Positions 36,351-49,216 of a DNA stretch of 64,000 nt are shown here, piece by piece. Location of the stretch: NCBI GenBank assembly GCA_949130495.1, contig OX422211.1, forward strand, positions 634,727,217 to 634,791,216. The letters are read 5' to 3'. The notes beneath the pieces were generated by a model, which saw nothing but the letters and a program-made list of their open reading frames with translations, did no database searches and was not told where the DNA came from. Numbering within the stretch: the first letter of the stretch is position 1; the number at the start of each line of letters is the position of its first letter. The translations under genes were made by a program, and so were the position numbers. Source of the stretch: Sambucus nigra (taxonomy: Eukaryota > Streptophyta > Magnoliopsida > Dipsacales > Adoxaceae).

Positions 36351-36613
36351 GGTTGAGTTTAAACAAGACATCACTGCAAAAAGACAAGCTTAGAAAGAGG
36401 ACTTCAGAGATGGAAGCTCAGATTACAAATTTATTTTTAGCAGACACCATTACAACGAAACTAAGAATGAAAAGCATTACATGACATTCCATGAAAAGAA
36501 AGTGAAGATGGTCCTCCTCAGAGGTTGATATACATTCGGAAATAATAAGATGTTCAACGATTACAGACAAGCTCCACAATACAATGAGTTACAAATAATG
36601 ATAAAAAAATCCT

Positions 36614-39011
36614 CTAAGGGTTTGAAGGGGCAACGTTGACATCCTCGGCTTGATTGGTCACCTCGGCCGCATCATCATGATGGTCAGCCCCTCCAACCTT
36701 GGTGCCCTCCAACGTAGCAGCCTTGGCAGGAGCGACAGCCTCTTCCTCAACCTCCTGAAGAGCCTGGGCAAACTGAGGATCAGCAAAGCTGAGACCCACG
36801 AAATCAGAGGACTTCAAAGTGTCGGTCTCTCTCTCCCTGATGTCAACCCATTTTATAGTGGCTTTGATACCTCTTTCAAGGTATTCAAAGACGAAGCCCA
36901 TGAACCCATCAGAGGACTTGTAGTCAGCAATTATCTTCTCGGAGGCGTCATCAAGGGCGGCCCTAACAGCTGAGTTGACTTTTTGCTGCAGAATGTCATC
37001 CTTAGCCTTCAGTGCTGTAGCGTGATCCTTGCCGAGCTGGGAGATGTCCTTCTCCAACCCCTTCACCTTCTTCTCAGAGTCCTTCAGCTCAGATTTAAGA
37101 CGGTCAATCTCTGCGTTCAGAGTGCTCTGGACTCTCTCGGCCTCTTGCCCCTTTTGGATGAGGGGCAATTTCCTCAGAGTCCAGTTGGACAAGTGGTGCA
37201 TAGCTGTCAGGCCCTGTATATTTTGTGATAATGAATGAGCTGGAGAACAATCAGATGTTACACTTGGGTGAAGAACAATCAGAAAGATCAAGTCATACCT
37301 GAATGGACATGTGAATGCCGAACTCAACCAGTAGTGGGGTATCCATTGACCTGAAGAAGCGTTTGTCAACCTCGATCATTGTAGAGCCGAAGGGATCTAA
37401 GGCCTGAAGACTGTGGCCGACTATGCTGTCAGTTATTTTCAACTGATCCAGACGAGCCGACAGGGCATCAACTGAAGAAATGGGAATGGCGGCGTCAACA
37501 GTCTTCTTCTTTGGCCTCTGATCCTCAGGGGCATGACCTTCTGGAGCCCTCTTCTTTGTTGCTGGGGGCTTAGAGGCAGAGGGAGCTGGGGGAGGAGCAT
37601 TAAGGCCTGTTTTCTTGGCAAGTCTCGTCAAGATGGGTGCAGCCATCTCCCAAAGATCGTCCGAAATGTCTTGTGGTCGCTCTGTAAAAAATTAGTAGGT
37701 CTGAGTTAGATAATCAGACATGAATAAACTCAGAGGTTAAACTTAAAAAATAAAAATGCTTACCAAGCTCGGCAAGGGGACTTCCACCTAGACCTGTCCC
37801 AGAGAGGAAGAGGGGAGTCATCAAGTGCTTGAACCTGACGAGCAGACCATGTACCCCTGATCTTGAAGGGCTTTCACCTTCTGAAGGTTCGATGGGCTCA
37901 GGCCAGGGTCATCCCTCGCAGACATTGTAACTTTACCCCACCTCAAGGGCATCCCCGGCTCTAGAATTGATGAGGGAACACATGGGCCAAATTCCCATGG
38001 CCCAGAAGCAAAGAAATACCGAGGCTTCCAATTATGGTTGGAAGTCTGGGTTACTTGAAGCATTTTCTTCTCAGGCTTCCGAGCTACAAAATGGTAGTAG
38101 CTCGGACAATTTTTGGCCGAGGAGGGGACATAGCAACCTACGAAGACCTGAACTGGAAGGTCTGAGTGGTGGACAGCCTTCCATAGGACTATGGTCCCTA
38201 TTATGACTCTCCAGGCATTGGGGGATAGTTGAGAGGGGGCCAAATTGATGTAAGAAAGGATGGATTTGATAATAGGGTGAATGGGCAGACGAAAACTCAA
38301 CTTGAACATCTGCTCGTATAGGCAGATCTCACCATCTCGGCCATGATAAGGCCTCTCCTCCCTCAGAGGTCTCTTAAGATTTATTGAAGGACTGATAGCA
38401 TACAGGTATCTGAAGCAGAGAAGGTCTGCCTCAGTAATAGTACTCTCGATCTCGGATGCCTCAGAGACGTCGACATCACTCTCAGCCTCATCATCATCAT
38501 CCAACTCAATGTCGGTCGGAGCAGATGTTGATGGGTTACTCGGGAACCTCTGAGTGAACTCGATACCAGTAAAGGCCGAGAGAGGAATGGCGTCAAGTGG
38601 TGGTGGTATAGACACACTTGGCTCAACAACTTCAACCTCTGAGGAAGAGGCTGAGGTGCTTGAGTGATTATGGGACGAGGCTCGGCTGGAGACCTCGGCC
38701 TGATTAGGGGCCTGATCAGGCCAAGGTGTGAAGTCCATGGCCTCCTAAAAGGAATCCAGAGACATGGGGTCTGAGGTAGAAGATTCAGACTCAGACATCG
38801 GTATGGGATCAGCAGGAACCTCTGTCTGATAGAAAAATTATGGGGGGTTAGGATATATCACCCTCAGAGGTGGTGGAAATATGGGTCTAATGGGAAACTC
38901 TTGTGACCTGCGAGCCTCCTCCTGTGCTCTTTATATTTCTCTAATCTTTTCTAAAGTCTTCTCTCTAAGGGAGGGGAACTCCTCAAGAAGCTGATATAAG
39001 GGTCTGAGCAT
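36614..39011 (-). pseudogene. Antisense intron-bearing gene of element C (PF04195-like with coiled coil)
   Basis: Minus-strand exons: 39011-37764, 37681-37299 and 37213-36614, with GT..AG introns of 82 bp (GTAAGC..TTACAG, phase 1) and 84 bp (GTATGA..TACAG, phase 0). Exon 1: acidic Ser-rich N-terminus, then FKLSFRLPIHPIIKSIL and LAPSQLSPNAWRVIIG, the signature of PF04195 (putative gypsy-type transposon domain). Exon 2 is Lys/Pro-rich; exon 3 is a long coiled coil (AERVQSTLNAEIDRL..). Lesions: three in-frame stops upstream of 38738 (TAG at 38747 and two TAA) and one shift near 37840. If initiation is at 38738 only the shift remains. A 5' UTR intron (39221-39039) is possible. Function unknown. 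Confidence 0.72.
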
Positions 39012-39579
39012 CAGAGGATGACACTACACTTAGGATTCCTAAAGCCACAAACAAGATTGCTTAGTGAAGTAAAGCGATAAAAGATCAAACTACCTAACTG
39101 TAGCAAGAATTATTCGCCGAAAATAATGGTGATCTCGTCGGGAAACTCAGAAACTCACCGGAAAACTAAAAAATAAGGAGACTTGCAGGAAAAATGAAGG
39201 AAAAAGTGTGGCAAAGGTTACCTGAGGGTGGAATAGTAATGAGAAGACGAGAAGACGCAAGAAAACCACCTTCCAAAGCCTCAGCAAGGATCTTTTAGAG
39301 AGAGAAAGCTGCAGGAACGAGAGCGCTGGAAATGGGAGAAATGAAGAAGAAAGAAGGGAAATAGGGTTCAAAACCCTTAAATACTCAGGCACAACTCCCA
39401 AGGCCCATCATTGCCTTGGGAGCCCCAAAGGGCGGTTAAACAGCATGCGCCCACCTAGCAAGCCTACTTCAGTATTGGACAAGTGTCAAACAAGCATTGG
39501 CTCATAATAGACAGGCCTCGGAGGTATGATAATCCCTTAGACACCTGCCCCCACATATGACTAAGGGCTGGGGGGTGAT

Positions 39580-40513
39580 TGATATGCCCCAAGTGTGACC
39601 TCGGCCCAGAGACACAAACCTCGGCCGAGATTATGGCCGACGTTGGGAACACGCGATATCAACCCTCGGCCATAGCAAGGTCGGCCCAGGCCGACCCTAC
39701 TGCCAGCCTCTACAAGGGTCACCACAAGGATCAGCAACATTCACATATGCCTTGAAATGGCAACCTCGGCCAGACATAGGCCGAGCTCGCAGGAAACCAC
39801 CATCAACCTCATCAAGACATCGGTCGATACTCCAAACACTCCAGCTCAACCTCTTCCATTATCTCGGCTGGGATTAGGCCGACCTTGTCCATCGTCTCGG
39901 CTGGGATTAGGTCGAGACCTCCATGGAATACTCGAACGGAACAGGTACCTATACTTACCAACCTCGGCCTCCCATAGGCCGAGGTCATACCCCAGGCGCG
40001 ATAGCCGAGCATCGGTTGACATTTGGATAAGGGCACGTGGACACAAATCAGTTATAACAAGATTATTGTGGGGAGAATATTGCATCATCATTCTCTACAT
40101 GTGACAGTGACAAATGGCTTTCCCATATTGGTGAGGCAAACACACACATGCTCATTGCATGCATGGGGGGGGGGGGGTACATTACACCCCCTAGATACTA
40201 TATATAGAGGTCATCCTCTACCTTGCAAAGGATCCCAGATATTCAACCCTAGCTGAAACTCTGTCTAGATACACAGTAGAGAGAGAAAGCTTGAGGGATT
40301 GTATTCATGGCCATTAGTGCCTTATTGCACTGAGGTTATTCATACACACACATAGTGGACGTAGGCCAATTTAGGCTGAACCACTTATATCCTGGTGCTC
40401 TACCCTCTTTTCCTCATCCCATTATCTTATCTTTACATAACTATGCTGCCATTGTTGTTCTTAGATTGAGCTTGAAAACACCTTATCTGGTGGTGCTAAT
40501 TCCAGCATCATCA
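39580..40513 (+). repeat. 3' LTR of element C
   Basis: 934 bp, preceded by a purine tract (AAGGGCTGGGGGG near 39563-39575) and followed by TGAAC. It has a 13-base G run near 40167-40179, where the 5' LTR has a shorter one, and lacks 8 bp present near 28525 in the 5' LTR. Confidence 0.93.
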
Positions 40514-40518
40514 TGAAC

Positions 40519-40818
40519 GGTTCAATAATTTTATATATAAATTTCGATCTCTTTGTTATCAAGACGAACTCAACTCGCTAGAATTCATGTCGAGCTCTAT
40601 TGACCGACATTAATACGAAATAAATATATTTAAAAAAATATAAAGTATTCTCACAAACACGGTTCTCATTTCAAACTGAATAAGACAATCCTTTTTTAAT
40701 CAAAATAAAATGTCTATACATGCTTTTAAGAATAAAAGCCCAATAATGCTGAAGGACAAATAAAATTCGTGCGAGCAAATATCAGCAGGAACTCAAGTGA
40801 GATAAAATCCAGAAAATA
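40519..40818. other. AT-rich host DNA between C and the solo LTR
   Basis: Nothing recognised. It continues the pre-insertion sequence left of 28031. Confidence 0.5.
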
Positions 40819-40990
40819 TGTAATACCCCGCCCTAAATATTTTATTTAATCCCCGTATAAAATTGTGATAATAAGATAAACATGGGGACTTGGATGAGTA
40901 TGACTAGATTATATCCCTAATTATTTTGATATAGAGACTTGATGATAATTAATGGAAAATTTTTGGTAAAAGAATTAATTTTAGAGCATT

Positions 40991-40993
<3 letters not shown>

Positions 40994-41038
<45 letters not shown>
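40994..41038. repeat. (TA)n microsatellite
   Basis: About 20 TA units inside the solo LTR. Confidence 0.95.
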
Positions 41039-41040
<2 letters not shown>

Positions 41041-41944
41041 TTATAAATTAATTAACTATATATATGTAAATATCTTCTAAGGTTTCGAGAACTGATTAGG
41101 GGCAAAGTGGTGAAAACTGAAAGAAGGTCGTTCGAAACCATGAGTTTTATTCGAACGACGTTAAGGGAAATCTGACACGCACGCTTGCTGCCAAGCTTTC
41201 ATTCGTGGGATTTAACTCTAAGTCTGCAGGATGGATCGTGGGAAGAGATTGTCAAATTTTTCAATAAACTAGCAGAGAGAGAAAGACGTGAATTGCCAAA
41301 TCAGACAAGCCATTATGCTGTCAACTTGCTCACCCTTGGATTATGTGAGTTGTCAAGTTATGAGCCTTATTATGCCTGATATAGGAAGATTTAGTGAGGA
41401 TGAGGTATCTCTTTTAATAGCAACTCTTGGGGGTTGGGTTATATAACTCGAATCATGTAGTCTTGGGGGGAGACTACATCAGATATTTCAAACATTTTTT
41501 CTCTCTCTCTCTCAACACTCTCAATATTTTCTCTCCACAGTCTGTAACCCATCCGAGTTATTTAAATACAATGACTACACTCACACTACAAAGGAGATAA
41601 CATTCCCACGGTTATAATAAAGCTACAAAATATGGAGCTATTCTCTACGGGTTTTTAAGAAGAGAATACAAAAGGTTTTGGTGGAGGTTTTGATGGGGTT
41701 TTCTTAGAGTATTTGGAGCTTTCATAGTGGAGCTTTTGTGACTTTCTTTAGGGACACCTTTGGAGGTGGGGGAGTCACCCATCTTCATCACCACCACCAC
41801 CATCTTTAGAGCTTCTTTAAGGTTGGATAAACTACTCTTTGTACTTAAGACTCCATTTTTGTGTATATTGTGGTCTTGTTGCTATTGTATAAAGGGTAGG
41901 ATTAGTATGTAACAATAATGTATTTGCTAATAAGACTGAAGTAT

Positions 41945-42510
41945 ATACATTTTTATAGAATAAAAATATAAGATAGTATTATTCTAGTGTATTTGTTAAT
42001 AAAACTGAAAATATACATTTTTATGGTATAAAAATGTAAGAAACGATATTTTGTGTGCATTTCTAGTAAAAAGAAACAATAAATATTTTTATGGAATAAA
42101 AATGTAAGAAATGTCATTTTGGTGTATTTCTAGTGAAAAAGAAATAATAAACATTTTATGGAATAAAGATTTAATAAATGTCATTTTGGTGTGTTTCTAG
42201 TGAAAAATAACTAATAAACATTTTTATGGAATAAAAATGTAAGAAATGTCATTTTGGCGTATTTCTAGTGAAAAAGAAATAATAAACATTTTATGGAATA
42301 AAAATGTAAGAAATATCATTTTGGTGTGTTTCTAGTGAAAAAGAACTAATAAACATTTTTATGGAATAAAAATATAAGAAATGTCATTTTGGTGCATTTA
42401 TAGTGAAAAGGAAATAATAAACATTTTTATGGAATAAAAATGTGAGAAAATTATATTCTATGTATTTCTAATAAAACGAAATAATGGACATTTTATAAAA
42501 TAAAAATATG
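41945..42510. repeat. 67-bp subrepeats in the solo LTR
   Basis: The ATGGAATAAAAATGTAAG box recurs roughly every 66-69 bp (about 41958, 42026, 42094, 42161, 42230, 42296, 42364, 42432, 42499), giving about nine units. Confidence 0.88.
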
Positions 42511-44277
42511 GAATGATGTTAATGTTGTCAAAATATATATGAAATAAATATTTTTAAGTTTCTTGCAAGATGGATACTTTATGAATAAATGGGCATTTAC
42601 CAAGTTTAAAGAAACTGGTGAAATGTCTTTATTTCGTGAAATGCATGTTTAATCCACTTGGTAGGATTTTAGTATTTAAAGTCCACTTTCTATGCATGTA
42701 AACTTGTAATATTTTGATAATAAATATGTGAAGAAGTTTAAAGAAGATTTTGTTGGGTTTAAACAGAAAATAATAAAAGTTTGAATTTTAGTCTTCAAAG
42801 TATGTGTAATTGGGACTAAAATATATAGTGGGTATGAAGTTAAAAGACTACATGTTAGATAAAAGAAATGATAATTTTCTTATAAAAGTAGTCTTAAGTA
42901 TAAATTTATTTCTTGAATAAATAAGTAAAGAAATATGAATGTTGGTAAAAAGTACTAAAAAAGTGTTAAAGGGTTAAAATAATTAAGAAGTTAGTGTGTA
43001 TAACTTAACAATGTTTTGGGTGAAATTAACACTTGTGTAAATGGAGTAAAAGTGTGATTTGGAAACAAATGGGTAAAATGGTAATTTTACTTAAAGGGGA
43101 ACATTCTTATGAAATAAAAATGTTGGAAACGGTGAAAAGTTGGGGCGGTAAAGTCTCGAGTTTTGGCTTCGATCGGGTAAAAAGGAAAGAAAATAATGTG
43201 AACACTCGTAAAATATTAAAATACATTAAAGGCATTTAAATGACACCGAGATAAAGCAAGAAGGGCCCGGATCCCTTGGGTGGATAACCCTAAACCACTG
43301 GTCATAGCATATGGTGCGCATAGCCGTCGATGTGGAGCCCGCGTAAGTATGCGGTCTTGGAAGATTTCGATAAAAGATAAAGGAAATAAGGAACATATTA
43401 AGAAATGGGTTGTATGGTAATTGTGTTAAAACAACCTAACTTGAATGAATATAATAAATGTTTCGGTAAAGGTGAAATGGACAAGTAAATGCATAAATCT
43501 ATTAATGTCCATAAAGGAATAAAAAAGGGTTAAGGGAAATGGATAAATGGGTGATTAGGCAACCTAAATAATTAAACCCTTCTTTTCTGACACGACGAAT
43601 GTGTGTGTTGAAATGGTGATTTTCAAGAAAAATACTAAAGTACGTTCAAATGAATGAAATGGTTAAATTTAGATAAAGGAATGGGTTCGCATCAAATAAA
43701 GTGTAATGGTTCCAAGTGTTGAACCGGGTGTGTTTAACAAGGTAAAAATGCTAAGTATGAATAATGAAAGTTTTTACTGGATTAAGGTAAATTAATCTGG
43801 ATAAGTGAGATTTTTGAAAGTAAAGCGGTTAATGCATCGGCGTGTGTATTTTCCAAAGGTATACGTATATAGATATGTACATATATTCGCATGCATGTAG
43901 TCGTAGTGTGTGAGTATTCCTTTTTACCGTTCGTTTCTATACTACTAGTATAAATCCCACTGGGCATAGGCTCACATCCCCACTTTGTTACGGTAGGTTG
44001 GGAGCGATTTTGTAATTTGATGGCGTTTTATAGGGAAGTATATCTTATTTACATTTACGTTAGTAGCTCTATCTACTTGGACTTCGGGGTGCTCCCCATG
44101 GGTCCCTCATATAGTTTATCTTGAAACCGAAATCGCATGCTAACAAGTGAAATGTTAATTAGAATAAAACTAGACTAGCAACATTATTTAGGTTGTTTCA
44201 TTGCACTTCACACCTAACAACTCGATTCGGACCGGGTTGACCGCGGGTAACCCATAAATTCGGGTCAGAGAGTTACA

Positions 44278-45479
44278 AAATACTTCAATCACGAATCCCA
44301 AAATACCCTATCTCTCTCAAAACATATAATGCATGCATACAAGAATTTTTTTGCAAAGTTTTGAATATATTGAAACAAATATAAATAATAATAAAACTTT
44401 ATATACATGTAAATATAAAAACACGTAAAGCTCTCAATTAAGTTATCAATGAACATGAATTATTTGCATAAATTGATTTTGACTTGTGATTGAAGACATG
44501 AATAATTTGCAAATCATGACAAACACAATTTATCAACATTATCTCTTAAATTCTCATAAATTCAATTGCGCAACTTATATATCAATGGTGTGAACAAAAG
44601 AAAGATCACAATATTGATTGAAAACACATAATATTTCCATATGGATTACATTGCAAGTTTGACTCTATCATTTCATTAATACCCCACAAGATCTCAAATA
44701 GGTGGTTTATAACCATTAACTTATTAAAAAAAATGATGTTATATAGATTTTTCCATGCCAAATATAATCTTGCACATTATTTTGAATAAATAAGCTTTAT
44801 TTTGTTTTTATGCTTTAATTTTTCTTACACTTGGCTTTGGCTCTTTCCATTATAATATTGGATTTTTCTTAACCATATTTCACACACACTTTGGTAGACT
44901 ATTAACAACACTTAAATTAAAACCAACGTTATCTCACCAATAATAACCCTTTCCGTTTATAAAAACATCTTATCATTCAACTCCATATAAAAATATACAC
45001 ATCTCAATTATTTCAAATGGTCCATAGAGATATATTGTCTTTTTAATTCACCAAATTTCAATATTGGGATTAAATCACGAGTTTAAATCAAACCATAATG
45101 CAAGGAACATATAGGTCTCATGTGTCCAAAAGACAAGTAATGCGCAAGTGTAATACAAAGTCAATACGATAGATTTATAAAGCTATAATATAATTATTTA
45201 TTAAATGAACTCTTGCAAAACATTAAAATTATGATAATTTGTTTATCATTGCCTATAAAATTCATATTTTAATCATTAGTACAACACAAATTCACACAAT
45301 GAATTATATAACTTATAACTTAATCGAAAACATAAAAAGAACATGACTAAAAATCTTTTTGGTTTCTCAAGGATAATGGATATATACACATACAATGTGA
45401 TAATAATAATAAGCACGTAAAATGCATGAAATATGATATGCATGAAAAATCATCACTAAAAGTATAAAAAATTATCCAT
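44278..45479. other. AT-rich DNA without recognised genes
   Basis: No ORF above background. Possibly decayed 3' parts of the copia relic to its right. Confidence 0.4.
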
Positions 45480-47881
45480 GGTGTATAAAATCAATCTCTC
45501 ATCAAAATATGATGCCATAGAGCAAAAGGAATACATAGGATGGTATCCATCAACCAACGGTAACCCTAGGCAGCCTATGATCTTTATCTTTCAATGTAGA
45601 GTGGGATTGGGTCTCTTATATGTCTTTGGGAGGAACAAACACAAACTCTCTTCTCTTTTGGAGTCTTAATGTTCACAATGTTCTCTATTGGTGAAAGCTT
45701 AGGTTTAATACATTGATTTATTAAAAAAAAACTTATGAATCCACTTCTTCCCATAAAATGGAGCACAATTTCTCACAAAACTTTCTAATATAGTTTCTTT
45801 TTCATTAACCGCATTATCAATTTTTCTCATAATATTTTCAATCTCAACCCTTAATTTTCTTATAAGGTATCTTCTTTCCACAAACTTTCTTTTAGCTTAT
45901 GACTTGTAGCCATCAACTAATAACAGTTTTAAAACGAATGCCCTTTCAATTTGTAATGATTACAAAAGGCACATATTTCTTCGAGTGCAGTCTTAGTTTT
46001 AATTTCTCAAAGACCTTTCTCTTATTGTTCTCAAGATTTCATCTCTTATGGTTAGCTTTATAAAAAAAGATTAACTGAAGGTTTCCAAGACATAAATACA
46101 ACTTCCTTTCGTTTTGTTTTAGGAGTATGTTTCACAATCGGGCTCTTACTAGAAGATGTATTCCCATAAGTTGATTTAAATTCTCTTTCATCTTTTCCTT
46201 TGTATCAACAAAGAAAATTATAAACTTATCATTCTTTACTTAACCATGTTCCAAAGGAATTTTGTTAAGTGGGCTAATTCTTTCACTTAAATAAATTTTC
46301 AATGCTTTGGCTTGTTCAAGTTTAATATATTGCTTTTGAAAGTCAATTTGAGTATCTTATTGTGTATCTCAATCTCACTTTTGTATTTCAAGATAACCTC
46401 GTTAATATTTTTCATTAAATATATTTCAACAGATAAGCTATCCACATTTTCGATTAACTTAAACTTTTTAAGTTGGACTATTTTAGAAGTTTTCAAAATA
46501 TGTTCATGCTCCACTTGAATGACTTTTATTTTTAACATGAGCTTGAGGTTTAATCTTTTCAACTTAAGAGATTATTTATACAATTCATATCTACATCACC
46601 ATTCTCATTATCACGAGATGAATTTGGGGAAGAAATATGAGAATCAATGTTCGCATATAACAAAGTATCACTATGTGACTTAGGGTTAGTCTCAACACTC
46701 AATTGACTCCCTCTCATTCTTTAATTGAGAAATATATTATCTTCACCAAAAATCTCACTCTCTTCTTCAAGCTTTACCATGAATGCGATTACATTATTGC
46801 TTTCATCACTTGATGAACTCTCTTTTGATCGTTATCTGAATCACTTAAGCTTACCTTGTAAACATTTTTTTTCTCAAAGTCCTTTGACCTTTCATTATTC
46901 CTCAAATGCGTAGGATATACACATATGTGATGTCCAAAGCCTCCACAACCATAACACTTGTCTTCATCCTCCACTTTCTCTTTTTATAAGATTTCTTATT
47001 CTCATAACCCTTATGCTCATATTTAGAAGATCTTGATTTTTAAGGTTCAAAGTTCTTCACACTTCTAAAATTTTCTTATTAATTTTATAGAACTTGCTAA
47101 ACATTTTCACAAATAAAGCCAGATGTATCCTCATCAATATTAGCATTGGTTTTCTTTTCGCTTTCATTTACCTCAACATTCTCAATGGAATCAACTTTGA
47201 AAGTCAAGTCCTTCTTAGACTTCACCTTTTGAACACTACAAGACTTTAAAATATGTTATTGCTCACAAGTTTACAATGATCCAACTAGCCCTACTAACCT
47301 ATAATGATTTGTAGCAATGATCTCATTGGGAACATTAACCTTTGTAACAAACCGAGAAGCCAGTGATCTCAATATCTTCTTCACTACACGATTTTTTTCC
47401 AGTCTTCTGATTAATATTAAATGAAGTATTGTCTATTAACTTAATGTAATACTCATAAAAAATATCATCTTCTATCATTTTCATCATCTCAAAGCTAGTT
47501 GCAATCCTTTGTAACTTTGCTCTCTTCACCATCGACGCTCCCTCGTGAGTAACTCTAAAGATATCCTAAGCCCTTTTCACCATTTCACAATTTCGTATTT
47601 TATTGTACTAACTCGTACTAACCGATGCAAACAAGGCATTTAGAGCAATCATGTTGTAACATGCCACAAACTCCGCATCACCCAATTATCCGTGGATTTC
47701 TCACATGAACTCCATCCATATTAAACATAGTCATCCATGCTCGTTCATGTATCGACCTTAAGTGAGATCTCATATTAACTTTCCAATGACCAAAGTTAGA
47801 TCCATGAAAGTGAGGAGGGTTATTGGTGGAATCATTAACTTTTAAAAAGTCCATCAGAACCACAAGCAAATAGAGTAACAC
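45480..47881 (-). pseudogene. Ty1/copia gag relic, minus strand
   Basis: Minus-strand pieces in several frames. 47881->47678 has NNPPHFHGSNFGHWKVNMRS, the copia gag N-terminus (DUF4219 type). 47532->47335 has AKLQRIATSFEMMKM, the UBN2-type gag middle. 46974->46789 has a zinc knuckle CYGCGGFGHH where the last Cys is Tyr. 46562->46299 is a Lys/Asn-rich helix. Left of 46299 only scraps remain, including a CxxC..H-like patch near 45950. Many stops and shifts; no integrase or reverse transcriptase was recognised. Long gag and AT bias suggest a SIRE/Maximus-like element, tentatively. Confidence 0.6.
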
Positions 47882-49216
47882 ATAATAGATCTAAAACCTC
47901 AGTTAATTGATTACCTAAATCCTAAACATAAAACCACTTAACAAGGCAATTCAATTCAATTAGGTCTTCACTTGAACATGTGTGTTAGGAATTTAACTCT
48001 ACAAACATGTTAATTATCAATTTGAATTCCAATTAACACATACAAGAGTGGATATAAGTTAATTAATGAAATTAACTATATTCTAACCCTTAAAGTCTAA
48101 TTTTCCAAAATTCAATTAAATCAACCCTTATATGAAGTGTATGAGATGTATTATCTAATTAATCACAACACAATTAAGCACGAAACACCAGATTTATGAG
48201 GAAAAAAACCTCCACGGGGGAAAAACCTCAATGCATGCCTATCTTCAACTTGAAAAGTATTTTATAAGATGCAGGAAATTACCTCTGGCTTGCTCCCTAA
48301 TAAGTAGTTACCTATGGACATCTCAAATTTACCTAATTATAAACAAGAGATCTTCCCAAAAGTCCATAAAGAAAATGAGGAGGCTGCATTCCCCTCATAA
48401 CCATCGAACCGTGATTAAATTCTTCAATAATTCTCTCACCTCAATTAAATACGACGAGAGAGACAATCTAGATCTTTTCTTTGAATATAAACCATTGCGG
48501 GTTTCAAAGCAATTCACTCAATTTAAAGGCATTTCAAGCCACGATCTATCATTAATTTAACATAACATTCAATTTGGATGGGACTAATGAAATTGCAAGA
48601 GAAAATCAAGTATAAGCTCTCAAATTTGAATTATTTTACTAAATATAGAAATTATTTGAAGTCATATGATTGTCTTCTCAAAATGGAGGCAACTAGATGT
48701 TATTTATAGATTTATTAATATTTGTCTCGTGCACATTGAAAAACTTGGTTCGTGCGCACAATTTGTACTAGTATCAAAATAGCCAAAATCGAGTTACAAC
48801 CGTGCGAACGGTTGTGAAATGGTACCGCGTGCACGAATGTGCACAATGACCAATTCTTATCAAGATAGTGTTTGAAAAACAAATAAAATGCCCTCGATTT
48901 TAAGCTTACACAAACTTAATTTTTACCTTTTCATTAGCAAGTCCAAAACCAATTTTTTCAACAAAGAAAACGTGCACGTGTCTGCAAAGCCACAAATGCT
49001 CAAACAACCGTAAAATAATATAATCTTAGAAAACACATCAAAATCTTTATAGACATGAACTCACAAATTAGTTTAACATTATAAAAACTAGAAAAACGAA
49101 CATAAAATTCAAAATTGGCCTAAACATGAACGTAAAATTTATAATAAACCCTGCATTAAAAAAAATGGGGTTTAAGTACTTTCTTTTACAAGACCCCCAA
49201 GTGATGTACTTTGGAC
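47882..49216. other. Non-coding DNA upstream of DPH1
   Basis: Probably includes the leader and 5' LTR of the minus-strand copia relic (an ACCTCCACGGGGGAAAAACCTC-like stretch near 48205-48230 and CGTGCAC motifs near 48740-48980). LTR ends and primer site could not be fixed. The DPH1 promoter must lie at the right end, but no TATA box is obvious. Confidence 0.4.

Larger units (their letters stand above)
28037..40513 (+). mobile_element. Complete Ty3/gypsy Tat-clade retrotransposon, element C
   Basis: 12,477 bp with 938-bp and 934-bp LTRs (TGATATGCCC..GCATCATCA) and a perfect 5-bp target duplication TGAAC at 28032-28036 and 40514-40518. The internal order is primer site, gag, protease, reverse transcriptase, two RNase H domains, integrase, 129-bp tandem array, minus-strand gene, purine tract. 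By eye the LTRs differ at roughly 35-40 positions, about 4%, plus an 8-bp gap and a longer G run in the 3' LTR. Unlike A and B, gag-pol has both frameshifts and stops. Confidence 0.95.
40819..44277 (+). mobile_element. 3.46-kb solo LTR (Tekay/Del-like chromovirus type)
   Basis: Ends TGTAATACCC..GAGAGTTACA with complementary TGTAA/TTACA tips, flanked by perfect 5-bp duplications AAATA (40814-40818 and 44278-44282). There is no coding sequence, primer site or second LTR, so it is a solo LTR left by LTR-LTR recombination. The unusual length and the CCGGATCCCTTGGGTGG and CATAGCATATG..GTCGATG motifs near 43270-43340 resemble long Tekay/Del LTRs; that lineage call is from memory. Confidence 0.85.

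Noticed and set aside
28032..40518. Element C as an endogenous virus with an envelope gene
   Set aside because: The extra gene after pol is antisense, has introns and a PF04195-like domain, and shows no signal peptide or membrane segments.
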